In this document: positions 27,694-36,906 of the stretch, piece after piece
How positions within the stretch are numbered: position 1 is the first letter of the stretch
Layout: each line of letters opens with the position of its first letter
NCBI GenBank assembly: GCA_028716975.1
Contig: JAQUOU010000001.1
Coordinates: forward strand, 310,001 to 374,000
Direction: 5' to 3'
Source of the DNA: Methylobacter sp.
GTDB taxonomy: Bacteria; Pseudomonadota; Gammaproteobacteria; Methylococcales; Methylomonadaceae
Length of the DNA: 64,000 nt
Notes under the pieces: generated by a model
Told to the model about the DNA's origin: nothing
Databases searched by the model: none
What the model saw: only the letters and a program-made list of their open reading frames with translations
Made by a program: the position numbers and the translations under genes

Positions 27694-28737
27694 ATGAGTA
27701 TTTTACTTTCCAATATTACTAAAAAATTCGGTACGTTCACCGCGCTGGATCACGTCAGCCTGGAAATCCCAGAGGGTGAACTGGTTGCCTTATTAGGTCC
27801 TTCCGGATGTGGCAAAACCACTCTTTTACGTATTATTGCAGGGCTGGAGCACACGGGTGAAGGACGGGTTTTACTAAACAGAAAGGATATAACAGATCAG
27901 GATGTCAGCCATCGCGGCATAGGCTTTGTGTTTCAGCACTATGCCTTATTCCGGCATATGACGGTATTTGACAATGTGGCTTTCGGCTTAAGGGTCAAGC
28001 CGCGTCGCAGCAGGCCAACTGAAACTGAAATCGCAAAAAAAGTTCATGCCTTGCTTGAGCTGGTACAGCTTGATTGGCTTCATGACCGTTTTCCGGATCA
28101 GCTTTCCGGCGGTCAGCGTCAGCGTATCGCCCTGGCCAGGGCATTGGCGGTTGAGCCCTCCGTATTATTGCTGGATGAACCGTTTGGCGCTCTCGATGCT
28201 AGTGTGCGTAAGGATTTGCGGCAATGGCTGCGAAACTTGCATCATGAACTGAATGTCACGAGTATTTTTGTTACTCATGATCAGGAAGAAGCCATGGAAG
28301 TGGCCAGTCAGGTGGTCGTGCTTAATCACGGACGCATCGAGCAGCAAGGCTCCCCGAGTGAAATTTATGATCATCCGGCCAATGCTTTTGTCTCGCGGTT
28401 TATCGGGCAGACCAATGTGTTTGAACTGGATGAACACGACTCTGAATGGCTGCAATCTTCAGGATTAATATTTACGGCCAGGGAAGGCAAGGTTGCTCAT
28501 ATTCGTCCTCATGATATAGAAATTGAAAAATCGATAGACAATAGCGGAGCGGCCGCAACATTGAAAGACTGGCAGCATTTGGGTGCGTTGATTCGCATTG
28601 AGTTGATTAAGAACGGCTTTAATGGTTCAGATGCAACCCTTTATGCGGAAATGCCCAATGATCAGTTCAAACGCCTGCAACTGAATAAAGGCGATAAGGT
28701 CGATTTGCGGATACGACAAGCGCATTGGTTTCATTAA
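27694..28737 (+). CDS. cysA: Sulfate ABC transporter ATP-binding protein CysA
   Basis: A 347-residue ATPase that powers sulfate import. Walker A is [12 protein letters not shown], the signature [20 protein letters not shown], Walker [13 protein letters not shown], and the switch His is in [15 protein letters not shown]-terminal TOBE-like regulatory domain covers residues ~240-347. The start [15 protein letters not shown] at 27694 matches homologues; an in-frame ATG at 27634 lies within cysW and is rejected. It is the last gene of the operon and faces a convergent gene 18 bases away. Confidence 0.96.
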   Translation: MSILLSNITKKFGTFTALDHVSLEIPEGELVALLGPSGCGKTTLLRIIAGLEHTGEGRVLLNRKDITDQDVSHRGIGFVFQHYALFRHMTVFDNVAFGLRVKPRRSRPTETEIAKKVHALLELVQLDWLHDRFPDQLSGGQRQRIALARALAVEPSVLLLDEPFGALDASVRKDLRQWLRNLHHELNVTSIFVTHDQEEAMEVASQVVVLNHGRIEQQGSPSEIYDHPANAFVSRFIGQTNVFELDEHDSEWLQSSGLIFTAREGKVAHIRPHDIEIEKSIDNSGAAATLKDWQHLGALIRIELIKNGFNGSDATLYAEMPNDQFKRLQLNKGDKVDLRIRQAHWFH

Positions 28738-28755
28738 GTTGGAAAGAACCGGTAA

Positions 28756-29520
28756 TCAGTTGTTGCGCACCGGAGCGACCACAAACATAATCGCAAACCC
28801 GATACCGGCAATAGCGCTCAGCCATTTTGCCGCTGCATATAAGCGGCGGGACTTGCGGTTGGCTTTTTTTACAATTTCAAAGCCGTCAAGATAAATTGTT
28901 TCACACGCGCCATTGCCGGTATCTTCGCGGGTAATACTGGTGCCGCGATTAAAGCCGTTAGCTTTATTGGAATACTCTGCCAGAATACCTTTAAGCCTTA
29001 TATGGTCGCCCGGTTCAGCGGCCATTAAAGCCGTTTTGATTGAGTCATTATCGGTAAGCAAGTGATTATTGGAAAGCGCGTTCATTTTAAACAGCGCTCC
29101 TGTCGCTGCATCAGGCCAGGATGCCCAGCATGTCCAGCTATCATTACTGAATGTCATGCTCCGGTAAACGCCGGACTCGACATTTCCTGCCCAGATCACG
29201 CAAAGATCCCGCAGATTAATAAAATCTTTCCACCGTTTGTGATGCCAAATATCGCCAAAACCACCGGAGTTATTGTAACTGACGATGACACCGTCAAGTT
29301 CATAGGCAAATTTTGGATTGATGGTGTATTCCTGTTTGTTGACCTCGGTGGTAAATACAGGTTGGAAAGTCGGGGTTTGTTTGGGTGCTTCAAGATTGCC
29401 CAAGTCGTAATAGCCAGGTTCAGGTAACTTATCTTTGTAAAAATAAGCCACTCCCGCAATGAATAGGCTGATCAGGAAAAGCCATTTGAACAGGGATTCA
29501 AGAGTTGAAGATAGAGGCAT
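28756..29520 (-). CDS. Membrane-anchored protein of unknown function
   Basis: A 254-residue protein with a transmembrane segment near each end (residues ~10-28 and ~232-250). Between them is a domain of about 195 residues, probably outside the cytoplasm. The domain is rich in Trp (DIWHHKRWKDFINLRDLC, SNDSWTCWASWPDAAT), has several cysteines, and has a later conserved-looking GDHIRLKGILAEYSNKANG plus GNGACETIYLDGFEIV. I do not recognise a named family. A function in redox or membrane processes is only a guess. It converges on cysA. Confidence 0.6.
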   Translation of the reverse strand: MPLSSTLESLFKWLFLISLFIAGVAYFYKDKLPEPGYYDLGNLEAPKQTPTFQPVFTTEVNKQEYTINPKFAYELDGVIVSYNNSGGFGDIWHHKRWKDFINLRDLCVIWAGNVESGVYRSMTFSNDSWTCWASWPDAATGALFKMNALSNNHLLTDNDSIKTALMAAEPGDHIRLKGILAEYSNKANGFNRGTSITREDTGNGACETIYLDGFEIVKKANRKSRRLYAAAKWLSAIAGIGFAIMFVVAPVRNN

Positions 29521-29728
29521 AATTATCGGTTATCTTTTTGTCCTTCTCGTTTTTTCAAGCACATCCAAATATTATTATGCAAACTGTTCATCAGGTAGAT
29601 GCTTTAAGCTTCAGTCACCGGGTTACTGAATGATTATAAGATATTCGTAATCTAATTCGATAGACCGGATTAACGCGTTTTATATAGAATAACAATCGTT
29701 AATAGACTGGTTGCGCCGTGTTGAATAA

Positions 29729-31174
29729 TCATTTGCCTAACGGCAAATGCAACGTCCTTTTCTTAAGCGCAAGCGCTGCTTCATGCAGGGCATCGGAAAG
29801 AGTGGGATGGGCGTGTATGGTTCTGGCGAGATCTTCACTGCTGGCGGAGAATTCCATGGCCAGCACGGCTTCAGAAATCAGTTCAGAGGCATGCGCGCCA
29901 ATAATATGAACACCCAGTATGGTGTCATTATCCGCATGAGTAATGATTTTAACCATGCCGTCAGTTTTATCCATGGTGTGTGCTCTGGCGGATGCGCTTA
30001 GAGGAAAGATGCCGACTTTGATGTTTTCGCCCATGGCTTTTAATGCCTGTTCTGTTTGCCCTACCCAGGCAATTTCAGGATCAGTATAAATAACGCTGGG
30101 AAGTATTTTGTAGTTGATGGGCGTATGAAGGCCGGCAATTTGTTCTGCGACGAATACGCCTTCTTCTACTCCTTTATGGGCGATCATGGGCCCAAGCAAG
30201 GTCAAATCGCCTATGGCATAAACGCCGGGCAGGGTGGTCCGGCAGTTTTCGTTTACATGAACAAAGCCGTTCTCATCAAGGACTAAATTGGCTTCGGGCG
30301 CGAGCAGGTGGTCGGTATTGGGTTTTCGCCCGGACGCTACAATAAGTTTATCTACGCGCAGGGAATGAGTTCCCTCATGATCCTGATAGTCTACAGTGAT
30401 TCTTTTGTTGGCTTTTTTTGTAGAAATTACCCGCGCACCCAAACGCATGTCCAGGCCCTGGCTCGTATAGATACGATAAGCCTCCCGCGAAATCTGCTGG
30501 TCAGTTAGGCTTAAAAATGTTTCCTGTGCTTCCAGCAGAATAGTTTGCGTTCCGAATCGGCTCCAGATGCCCGCCAGTTCAAGACCTATAATGCCGGCTC
30601 CGATAATGGCCAGTTTTTTTGGTACTGAATCAAGATTCAAGGCCGCAGTAGGATCAAGGATAAGCTCATTGTCAATCGGCGCGCAGGCTAGTTCAATCGA
30701 CGAGGAACCGGACGAGAGAATGATATTTTTTCCTTCCAGTATGAACGCTGGGGAAAGGTCTAGCGGCGCAACTTCCACCTGCCGCGCATTCAGAAGTCTG
30801 GCCCTTGCATGAAAGCGGTCAATTTTATGATGAGCGAAAGTATCGGCAATTTTGTGACTGAGCGTCTCAATAATTTTGTCTTTGCGCTGAATCATTTGCG
30901 GAATATCTATAGAAATGTTTTCAGCATAAATTCCATGCTTGTGTATATCCCGGCTCAACAAGCTGTAAATTTTTGCCGATTCCAGCATAGCCATGGATGA
31001 AACACTGCCCGCATTCAGATAAGTGCCGCCTAAACTGCTCTGGCCTTTTTTATTGCGCCAGTTATCAATACTGGCGGTTTTCAGGCCGAGCTGTGCACAT
31101 CTAATCGCACTGACATAACCGGCGGGTCCTGCGCCGATAACGATAACATCATAATGTGTTTGCTTTTTTGACAT
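29729..31174 (-). CDS. lpd: Dihydrolipoyl dehydrogenase-like protein lacking the redox cysteines
   Basis: A 481-residue E3-family flavoprotein, third gene of sucA-sucB-lpd. FAD binding (VIVIGAGPAGYVSAIRCAQ, residue 11), NAD binding (AIIGAGIIGLELAGIW) and the second FAD segment (PGVYAIGDLTLLGPMIAHKG) are intact. The active-site disulfide, normally C-LNVG-C followed by IPSK, reads GGTYLNAGSVSSMAM here: Tyr52 and Ser57 replace both Cys, and Met61 replaces the conserved Lys. Near the C-terminus the His-Glu pair is HPTLSD, with Asp461 for Glu. The reading frame is otherwise undamaged. It could be a pseudoenzyme or a recently inactivated gene; classical dihydrolipoamide oxidation is not expected. 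It starts 4 bases after sucB. Confidence 0.9.
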   Translation of the reverse strand: MSKKQTHYDVIVIGAGPAGYVSAIRCAQLGLKTASIDNWRNKKGQSSLGGTYLNAGSVSSMAMLESAKIYSLLSRDIHKHGIYAENISIDIPQMIQRKDKIIETLSHKIADTFAHHKIDRFHARARLLNARQVEVAPLDLSPAFILEGKNIILSSGSSSIELACAPIDNELILDPTAALNLDSVPKKLAIIGAGIIGLELAGIWSRFGTQTILLEAQETFLSLTDQQISREAYRIYTSQGLDMRLGARVISTKKANKRITVDYQDHEGTHSLRVDKLIVASGRKPNTDHLLAPEANLVLDENGFVHVNENCRTTLPGVYAIGDLTLLGPMIAHKGVEEGVFVAEQIAGLHTPINYKILPSVIYTDPEIAWVGQTEQALKAMGENIKVGIFPLSASARAHTMDKTDGMVKIITHADNDTILGVHIIGAHASELISEAVLAMEFSASSEDLARTIHAHPTLSDALHEAALALKKRTLHLPLGK

Positions 31175-31178
31175 AGTC

Positions 31179-32591
31179 TTAAATGTTAAGAAGTAGGTGG
31201 GCGGGTGCTTCCAGGCATTCTTTTATAGTGACTAAAAACTGTACGGCTTCGCGGCCGTCAACCAGGCGGTGATCATAAGATAAGGCCAGATACATGATCG
31301 GCCTGATGATAATCTGCCCTTGCTCTACTACAGGCCGTTCTTTTATGGCATGCATGCCCAAAATCGCGCACTGAGGCGGGTTAAGTATCGGCGTGGAAAG
31401 CATGGAGCCAAAGACGCCGCCATTGGTTATGGTAAAAGTGCCGCCTTTTAAATCCTCATAGGTTAATGCACCTGTACGCGCCTTTTCCCCGAAGTCCGCA
31501 ATGCTTTTTTCAATACCGGCAAAATCAAGCTGGTCGGCGTCCTTCAAGACCGGCACAATCAAGCCGCGGGGCGTACTGACGGCTATGCCCAGGTCATAAT
31601 AACCATGATAGATAATATCATGGTCGTCGATAGAAGCATTAATGGCGGGGAAACGTTTTAAAGCCTCAATAGACGCTTTAACAAAAAAGGACATAAATCC
31701 CAGTTTGACGTTGTGTTTTTGCTCAAACCGGGATTTGTACTGGTTGCGCAGGTCAATCACATTTTGCATGTTGACTTCATTAAATGTCGTCAGCATTGCC
31801 GCATTCTGTTGGGCTTGCAACAGACGCTCAGCAACCTTGGCCCTTAAGCGAGTCATTGCAACCCGTTGTTCAGGACGTAGATTTGAGGCAGACGCTGCCG
31901 CTTCGGGTTCTACCGTGATTTCCCGCTTTGCTTCTATTTTAGCAGTGTCCGGTTTGACTTGAGCTTTAAGGCTTTCCTGTTTAGGTTCCCCTGTATGAGT
32001 AATGCCCTCAGCTTTATGGGATGTTTGTTTATTCAGGTAATCTAAGTCCGGTTTGACTTGAGCTTTAAGGCTTTCCTGTTTAGGTTCCCCTGTATGAGTA
32101 ATGCCCTCAGCTTTATGGGATGTTTGTTTATTCAGGTAATCTAAAACATCCGTTTTCGTTAAGCGGCCGTCTTTCCCTGTTCCTTTAATTAGTGCGGGGT
32201 CAAGTTTATTTTCCAGGATTAACCGGCGTACAGAAGGACTTAACGGCGTGTCTGATTCTTCATCCTCTGAGACTTTAGATTGACTTTCCGCTTTAGGTTC
32301 TATTGCTTTAATTTGGGGACTTTCATTGTCAGCTTTTGGTTGTTCATTAACGGCTTGAGTTTCGATTAATGCAAGTAAATCCCCGCTGGTAACGATAACT
32401 CCATTTTCCTTGAGTATTTTACTGAGAACGCCTGATGCAGGGGCTGGAACCTCAAGAACCACTTTATCCGTTTCAAGGTCCACGAGGTTATCGTTCCGGG
32501 TAACGGTATCGCCTGCTTGTTTGTGCCATGTAATCAATGTGGCATCTGCAACTGATTCGGGTAGATTGGGAACTAGGACTTCAATGCTCAT
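31179..32591 (-). CDS. sucB: 2-oxoglutarate dehydrogenase E2, dihydrolipoyl succinyltransferase
   Basis: A 470-residue E2 component. It comprises a lipoyl domain (lipoyl Lys43 in [13 protein letters not shown]), a Pro/Ala/Glu-rich linker, a peripheral subunit-binding domain ([20 protein letters not shown], residues ~118-150), a long linker and the catalytic domain. Catalytic His441 and Asp445 lie in [12 protein letters not shown]. The linker contains an exact tandem repeat of 33 residues (150-182 and 183-215), encoded by a perfect 99-bp duplication. The repeat starts at the end of the E3/E1-binding domain, so it lengthens the tether. It is 3 bases after sucA. The succinyl-specific class is inferred from the operon. 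Confidence 0.93.
   Translation of the reverse strand: MSIEVLVPNLPESVADATLITWHKQAGDTVTRNDNLVDLETDKVVLEVPAPASGVLSKILKENGVIVTSGDLLALIETQAVNEQPKADNESPQIKAIEPKAESQSKVSEDEESDTPLSPSVRRLILENKLDPALIKGTGKDGRLTKTDVLDYLNKQTSHKAEGITHTGEPKQESLKAQVKPDLDYLNKQTSHKAEGITHTGEPKQESLKAQVKPDTAKIEAKREITVEPEAAASASNLRPEQRVAMTRLRAKVAERLLQAQQNAAMLTTFNEVNMQNVIDLRNQYKSRFEQKHNVKLGFMSFFVKASIEALKRFPAINASIDDHDIIYHGYYDLGIAVSTPRGLIVPVLKDADQLDFAGIEKSIADFGEKARTGALTYEDLKGGTFTITNGGVFGSMLSTPILNPPQCAILGMHAIKERPVVEQGQIIIRPIMYLALSYDHRLVDGREAVQFLVTIKECLEAPAHLLLNI
31947..32144. repeat. Perfect 99-bp tandem duplication inside sucB
   Basis: Copies lie at 31947-32045 and 32046-32144 and are identical base for base. The unit is 33 codons, so the frame is kept. 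Absence of silent differences points to a recent duplication, gene conversion or an assembly artefact. Confidence 0.95.
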
Positions 32592-32594
32592 GTT

Positions 32595-35420
32595 TTATTT
32601 TCCTGAAGGTTTACCGTATAAGGCTGATTCAACGACAGCTTTTTGTTGTTCTATATGGACATGAAAATTTCCTACGGCAGGTGCTGCAGCAGGCGCGCGT
32701 CCGGCGTATGCAATTTTGATATGCTGATCGAGGTTGTCGTAAAAATGATGATTGGACTGATACCAGACGCCCTGATTTTTAGGTTCTTCCTGACACCAGA
32801 TAAAATCTTTTAAGTTGGGGTATCGGGCTATTTCCGCTTTAAATAATTCAGTAGGAAAAGGGTAAATTTGCTCGATACGGGCAATAGCGACATGTTTAAG
32901 GTTGTCGAGTCGACGTGCTTCCAACAAATCGTAATAGACTTTACCCGCGCAAAATATAAATCGGGTCACTTTTTTGGAGTTTATATCATCCAGCTCGCCG
33001 ATGATGGGCTGGAATTGTCCATTAGTTAGATCTTCAAGCGTGGATACTGCAAGCTTATGTCTCAATAAACTTTTGGGACTCATAACGATCAATGGTTTTC
33101 TATACGGACGAAGCAGTTGACGGCGAAGCAGATGAAATATTTGCGCAGGCGTGGTTGGGTAGCAAACCTGCATGTTATGGTCTGCGCAGAGCTGTAAATA
33201 GCGCTCCAGGCGGGCGGAAGAGTGTTCCGGACCCTGGCCTTCCAAGCCATGCGGCAATAACATGACCAAGCCGCACAATCGTCCCCATTTGGTTTCTCCG
33301 GAGCTGATAAACTGATCGATAACAACTTGAGCTCCATTGGCGAAATCGCCAAATTGAGCTTCCCATATATCCAGTGTATTTGGCATGGTGGTGCTGTAAC
33401 CGTATTCAAAACCTAATACCCCGGCTTCCGAGAGCAAGGAGTCAAAAATCTGTGCCCGTCCTTGATCCGGAACGAGATGTTTAAGAGGGGTGTAGGTTTT
33501 GTTATTGATTTGATTATGTAACACGGCATGGCGGTGGGAAAAAGTGCCCCGACCTACATCCTGGCCCGTTAGACGAACATTGTATTTTTCTATGAGCAAA
33601 GTGGCATAAGCCATATTTTCAGCAAAGCCCCAGTCAAGAGGCATGGCTCCGGCCGCCATTTTACGGCGGTTATCCATGATTTTAGCTACTCTGGGGTGCA
33701 TTTCAAACCCTGCTGGCAGACGCTGCATTCTATCGTTACAAAAGCGCAGGTGATCTATGGAAACCGCTGTGTTTGAGGGAATATCCCAGCTTATATTGTG
33801 GTACTGATTCCATTGCGTGGTATACGTATAAGTTTCATTGTCTAAAACCGGTCTTGACACAACTTGGCCGGCTTCCAGCAACCGTTGATACTCTTGCTCC
33901 ATCTCTGCGGACTCTTCCGGGGTAATAATTTTTTCATTAATGAGTTTTTGCGCATAAATCTTCCGCACACTTTTATGTTTGCGGATTTTTTTATACATTC
34001 CGGGTTGAGTCGTAGCGGGTTCGTCCGCTTCGTTATGCCCCAGACGGCGGTAGCTAATAAGATCTATGACCACATCCTTATTGAATGTCATTCTATAGTC
34101 CAGCGCCAGTTTAGTTACAAAAATAACGGCTTCAGGGTCATCACCGTTAACATGAAAAACCGGTGCCTGAATCATGCTTGCGACATCGGTACAGTAGAGA
34201 GTGGAACGCGCGTCCAGGGGATTGCTGGTGGTAAAACCGATTTGATTGTTGATCACGATATGTACAGTTCCGCCGGTTGCAAAAGCACGTGTTTGTGACA
34301 TATTCATAGTTTCCATGACGATGCCCTGACCGGAAAAAGCCGCATCCCCATGGATTAATATGGGAATGACAGTGTTTTTGCCGTTTTTCCCTGCTCTGTC
34401 TTGCCGTGCTTTTACCGAGCCTTCAACTACCGCATTTATAATCTCAAGATGAGACGGATTGAAAGCCAGGGTCAAATGGACCGGTCCTCCCGGCGTAGCT
34501 ATATTGGAGGAAAACCCCATATGATATTTTACATCTCCGGAAATAACGCCTGGAGCCGGGATAAAAGTGCCGGCAAATTCATCAAACAAGCTGGCAGGGC
34601 TTTTGCCTAAAATGTTTACCAGCACATTGAGCCGGCCTCGATGAGCCATGCCAATAACAACTTCTTTAACACCTTTATCTCCTGAACCTTGAATCAGCTC
34701 ATCCAGGATGGGAATTGCAGATTCGCTACCTTCCAGGGAGAAACGCTTTTGACCGACAAATTTGTTTTGTAAATGGCTTTCTATGCCTTCAGCCGCGGTT
34801 AACAGTTTTAGGATCCAGCGCTTTTTTGCAGGCTCTATACTTAAGTTGTCTCTAGAGCTTTCCAGCCGGTTTTTTATCCAGCGGGTAATAGTCGTATCAA
34901 CTATGTGCATGTATTCAGAACCGATACTGCCGCAGTATATTTCTTTAAGACTGGCAATAATATCGCGCAAGGGCATTCGGTCAACGCCATAAAGTGTGCC
35001 TGTATCGAAAAGCGTACCCATATCAGGCTCGGCGAGACCGTAATAAGCAGGATCAAAATCGGGCGGTGGAGAAGCGGTTTTCCCTAGGGGATTATTATGG
35101 GCGATTTGGTGTCCGCGAACGCGATAATGATTAATAAGCCGGGCAACAGCAGATTGTTTTTTTACGCTTTCTTCGGTAAAGCCTTGTAACTCGGCCAGTC
35201 GGCCATGCGATTTAACGGCAAGTTGGGCGAACCTTTCCACTACCGGGCTGTGCGGAATTTCATAAACTGCTCCATCGTGGATTTCCCTGAATTTTTTTTG
35301 CCAGCTTGAGTCCACGGATTCAGGATCAGCCAGAAACCGCTCATATAAATTTTCAACAAAACTGGCATTACTGCCGTAGAGAGTTGAAGAATCCCGAAAA
35401 AGATTAAGTAGTTCACTCAT
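32595..35420 (-). CDS. sucA: 2-oxoglutarate dehydrogenase E1 component
   Basis: A 941-residue thiamine-diphosphate enzyme that decarboxylates 2-oxoglutarate and reductively succinylates the E2 lipoyl arm. The N-terminal E2-binding segment (SFVENLYERFLADPESVDSS) is present. So are GMAHRGRLNVLVNILGK, the ThDP/Mg site GDAAFSGQGIVMETMNMS with INNQIGFTTS, and LLPHGLEGQGPEHSSARLER. Length matches other SucA (about 930-950). It heads the minus-strand operon sucA-sucB-lpd and is divergent from a DUF2914 gene. No defect was seen in E1 itself. Confidence 0.96.
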   Translation of the reverse strand: MSELLNLFRDSSTLYGSNASFVENLYERFLADPESVDSSWQKKFREIHDGAVYEIPHSPVVERFAQLAVKSHGRLAELQGFTEESVKKQSAVARLINHYRVRGHQIAHNNPLGKTASPPPDFDPAYYGLAEPDMGTLFDTGTLYGVDRMPLRDIIASLKEIYCGSIGSEYMHIVDTTITRWIKNRLESSRDNLSIEPAKKRWILKLLTAAEGIESHLQNKFVGQKRFSLEGSESAIPILDELIQGSGDKGVKEVVIGMAHRGRLNVLVNILGKSPASLFDEFAGTFIPAPGVISGDVKYHMGFSSNIATPGGPVHLTLAFNPSHLEIINAVVEGSVKARQDRAGKNGKNTVIPILIHGDAAFSGQGIVMETMNMSQTRAFATGGTVHIVINNQIGFTTSNPLDARSTLYCTDVASMIQAPVFHVNGDDPEAVIFVTKLALDYRMTFNKDVVIDLISYRRLGHNEADEPATTQPGMYKKIRKHKSVRKIYAQKLINEKIITPEESAEMEQEYQRLLEAGQVVSRPVLDNETYTYTTQWNQYHNISWDIPSNTAVSIDHLRFCNDRMQRLPAGFEMHPRVAKIMDNRRKMAAGAMPLDWGFAENMAYATLLIEKYNVRLTGQDVGRGTFSHRHAVLHNQINNKTYTPLKHLVPDQGRAQIFDSLLSEAGVLGFEYGYSTTMPNTLDIWEAQFGDFANGAQVVIDQFISSGETKWGRLCGLVMLLPHGLEGQGPEHSSARLERYLQLCADHNMQVCYPTTPAQIFHLLRRQLLRPYRKPLIVMSPKSLLRHKLAVSTLEDLTNGQFQPIIGELDDINSKKVTRFIFCAGKVYYDLLEARRLDNLKHVAIARIEQIYPFPTELFKAEIARYPNLKDFIWCQEEPKNQGVWYQSNHHFYDNLDQHIKIAYAGRAPAAAPAVGNFHVHIEQQKAVVESALYGKPSGK

Positions 35421-35569
35421 TATAGATATCCAATTTGCTCTGCACGGGTTTATTGTATGTGGGTTGAAACGTTATATTACCAAGATGTAATGCATTGTTT
35501 GACTATAATATGATTTATTTTAACAGGAAAGCCGATTGTGATGCTTCCTCTAAGTATGGTTGATTATGT

Positions 35570-36412
35570 ATGTCAGATAAAAAAAATATTGTAATTAAAG
35601 TTAAATATCCTAAATCCGGCAAAATGGGGGAAAATCATGTCTCTGCATCCCGAATGATAACAGGGTGGAATTTTAAGAGGATATGGTTGACTATCGGTAT
35701 TGCGATGCTGGTTTTAATATCCTTGTTCATTTTTATCAATAGGAATACTCACGAGAAAAATACCGATAATATTGCAGGTTCTCAAGTCACTAGCCCTGTC
35801 AAACCTGAAATAGAAACTGCCCATAAAAACAGGACGATAACAGAGAGGGAAGCTCTTCCAGACACTAATGAAATTCAGGAAAAAACGCCGCAAGCCATTG
35901 AGCAGGCAAGCAGCGGTGATAATAAAATATTAGATAAACAAAAAAAAGAAGCCGAGGCAGATAATAAAAATATACCTGCCATTAGTATTACAGCTAAGGA
36001 GAACATTAATAACCAACCCGAACAAATTAAAGGAAATGAGGTTATTAAGGAAAGCCTGGATTCAATAACTAATAACAATGTAATTAGAGCAGTGTTAGCC
36101 TATAAAATTAATAAGAAGGAACCGAAAGGTGAGATAAACTCATCTGTGAAAGTGAGAAAAACTCAAGCTACGCCAGTTTATTATTTTACAGAGTTAAGAA
36201 AAATGAAGGGTCAAAAGCTTTATCATCAGTGGTTTAGAAATAATAAGCTTGTTTTCAGCCAGGAGTTGATTATATACGCGGACAGATGGCGGGCATCAAG
36301 TCATAAGTTATTAACTTATAGGGATAAAGGTAATTGGGTTGTAAAGTTGGTCAATGAAAGGAAGCAACTATTAAATAAAAAAGACTTTACAGTCAGTTTA
36401 GTTAATCAATAA
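35570..36412 (+). CDS. DUF2914-domain membrane protein
   Basis: A 280-residue protein with a cytoplasmic N-terminus of about 35 residues and one transmembrane helix (residues ~37-56, IWLTIGIAMLVLISLFIFIN). A long charged, Lys/Glu/Asn-rich linker (~60-185) and a C-terminal DUF2914 domain (~190-280) follow. The latter reads KLYHQWFRNNKLVFSQEL, then DRWRASSHKLLTYRDKGNW. The family's function is unknown. Its DNA is noticeably more AT-rich than the neighbours, as is the H-NS gene that follows. Confidence 0.75.
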   Translation: MSDKKNIVIKVKYPKSGKMGENHVSASRMITGWNFKRIWLTIGIAMLVLISLFIFINRNTHEKNTDNIAGSQVTSPVKPEIETAHKNRTITEREALPDTNEIQEKTPQAIEQASSGDNKILDKQKKEAEADNKNIPAISITAKENINNQPEQIKGNEVIKESLDSITNNNVIRAVLAYKINKKEPKGEINSSVKVRKTQATPVYYFTELRKMKGQKLYHQWFRNNKLVFSQELIIYADRWRASSHKLLTYRDKGNWVVKLVNERKQLLNKKDFTVSLVNQ

Positions 36413-36484
36413 TTAGCAACTATAGTAGAAGGAACAATATATTAATACTGGGTTATATTATGGCTTAGAGTAATAGTTAATATT

Positions 36485-36525
36485 TTAGTATTAATTAAAT
36501 TATGATATAATATCAAAAGGATTAA
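36485..36525 (+). promoter_or_regulatory. Candidate promoter of the H-NS-like gene
   Basis: A TATAAT hexamer lies near 36505 in an AT-rich stretch about 40 bases before the ATG. An upstream TTTAGT at 16-17 bases is a poor -35 match. An AAGGA element follows at about 20 bases before the ATG, rather far for a ribosome-binding site. AT-rich, possibly curved DNA here would suit H-NS autoregulation (inference). Confidence 0.35.
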
Positions 36526-36543
36526 ATTGTTGAGCCGCAAGAA

Positions 36544-36858
36544 ATGACCGAGTATCAAAATCTCTCCGAAAATGAATTGCAAACTGTTATTGAAAATGCA
36601 GAAAAAGCATTAAAAAATAAACAGGCAAATAAACGTAAGGAGATTATCGCGCAGATTAAAGAATTAGCAGCATCAATTAACATTACTGTCGAAATTTATG
36701 AAACTGATAAAAGATCTGCGCGTAAAGGAATAAAAGTGCCCGTTAAATACCGGCACCCCGAAGACCCTGAAAAAACCTGGACAGGCCGCGGAGTAACGCC
36801 AAATTGGATGCAGGTCTTGTTAAAAGAGGGCCATGATCGCTCTGAATTTGAAGTATGA
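36544..36858 (+). CDS. H-NS-family nucleoid-associated protein
   Basis: A 104-residue protein with an N-terminal coiled-coil oligomerisation segment (residues ~5-55, rich in Glu/Lys/Ala) and a C-terminal AT-hook-like DNA-binding domain. The latter reads VKYRHPEDPEKTWTGRGVTP then NWMQVLLKEG, with the TWTGRGxxPxW core of H-NS proteins. It binds AT-rich DNA and silences foreign genes. Length is slightly under E. coli H-NS (137) but usual for this shorter type. It is monocistronic. Confidence 0.93.
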   Translation: MTEYQNLSENELQTVIENAEKALKNKQANKRKEIIAQIKELAASINITVEIYETDKRSARKGIKVPVKYRHPEDPEKTWTGRGVTPNWMQVLLKEGHDRSEFEV

Positions 36859-36906
36859 TTATTGCGCGAAATTAAGGCTATTCTTTAAATTTAAGGCAAG
36901 CAGGTT

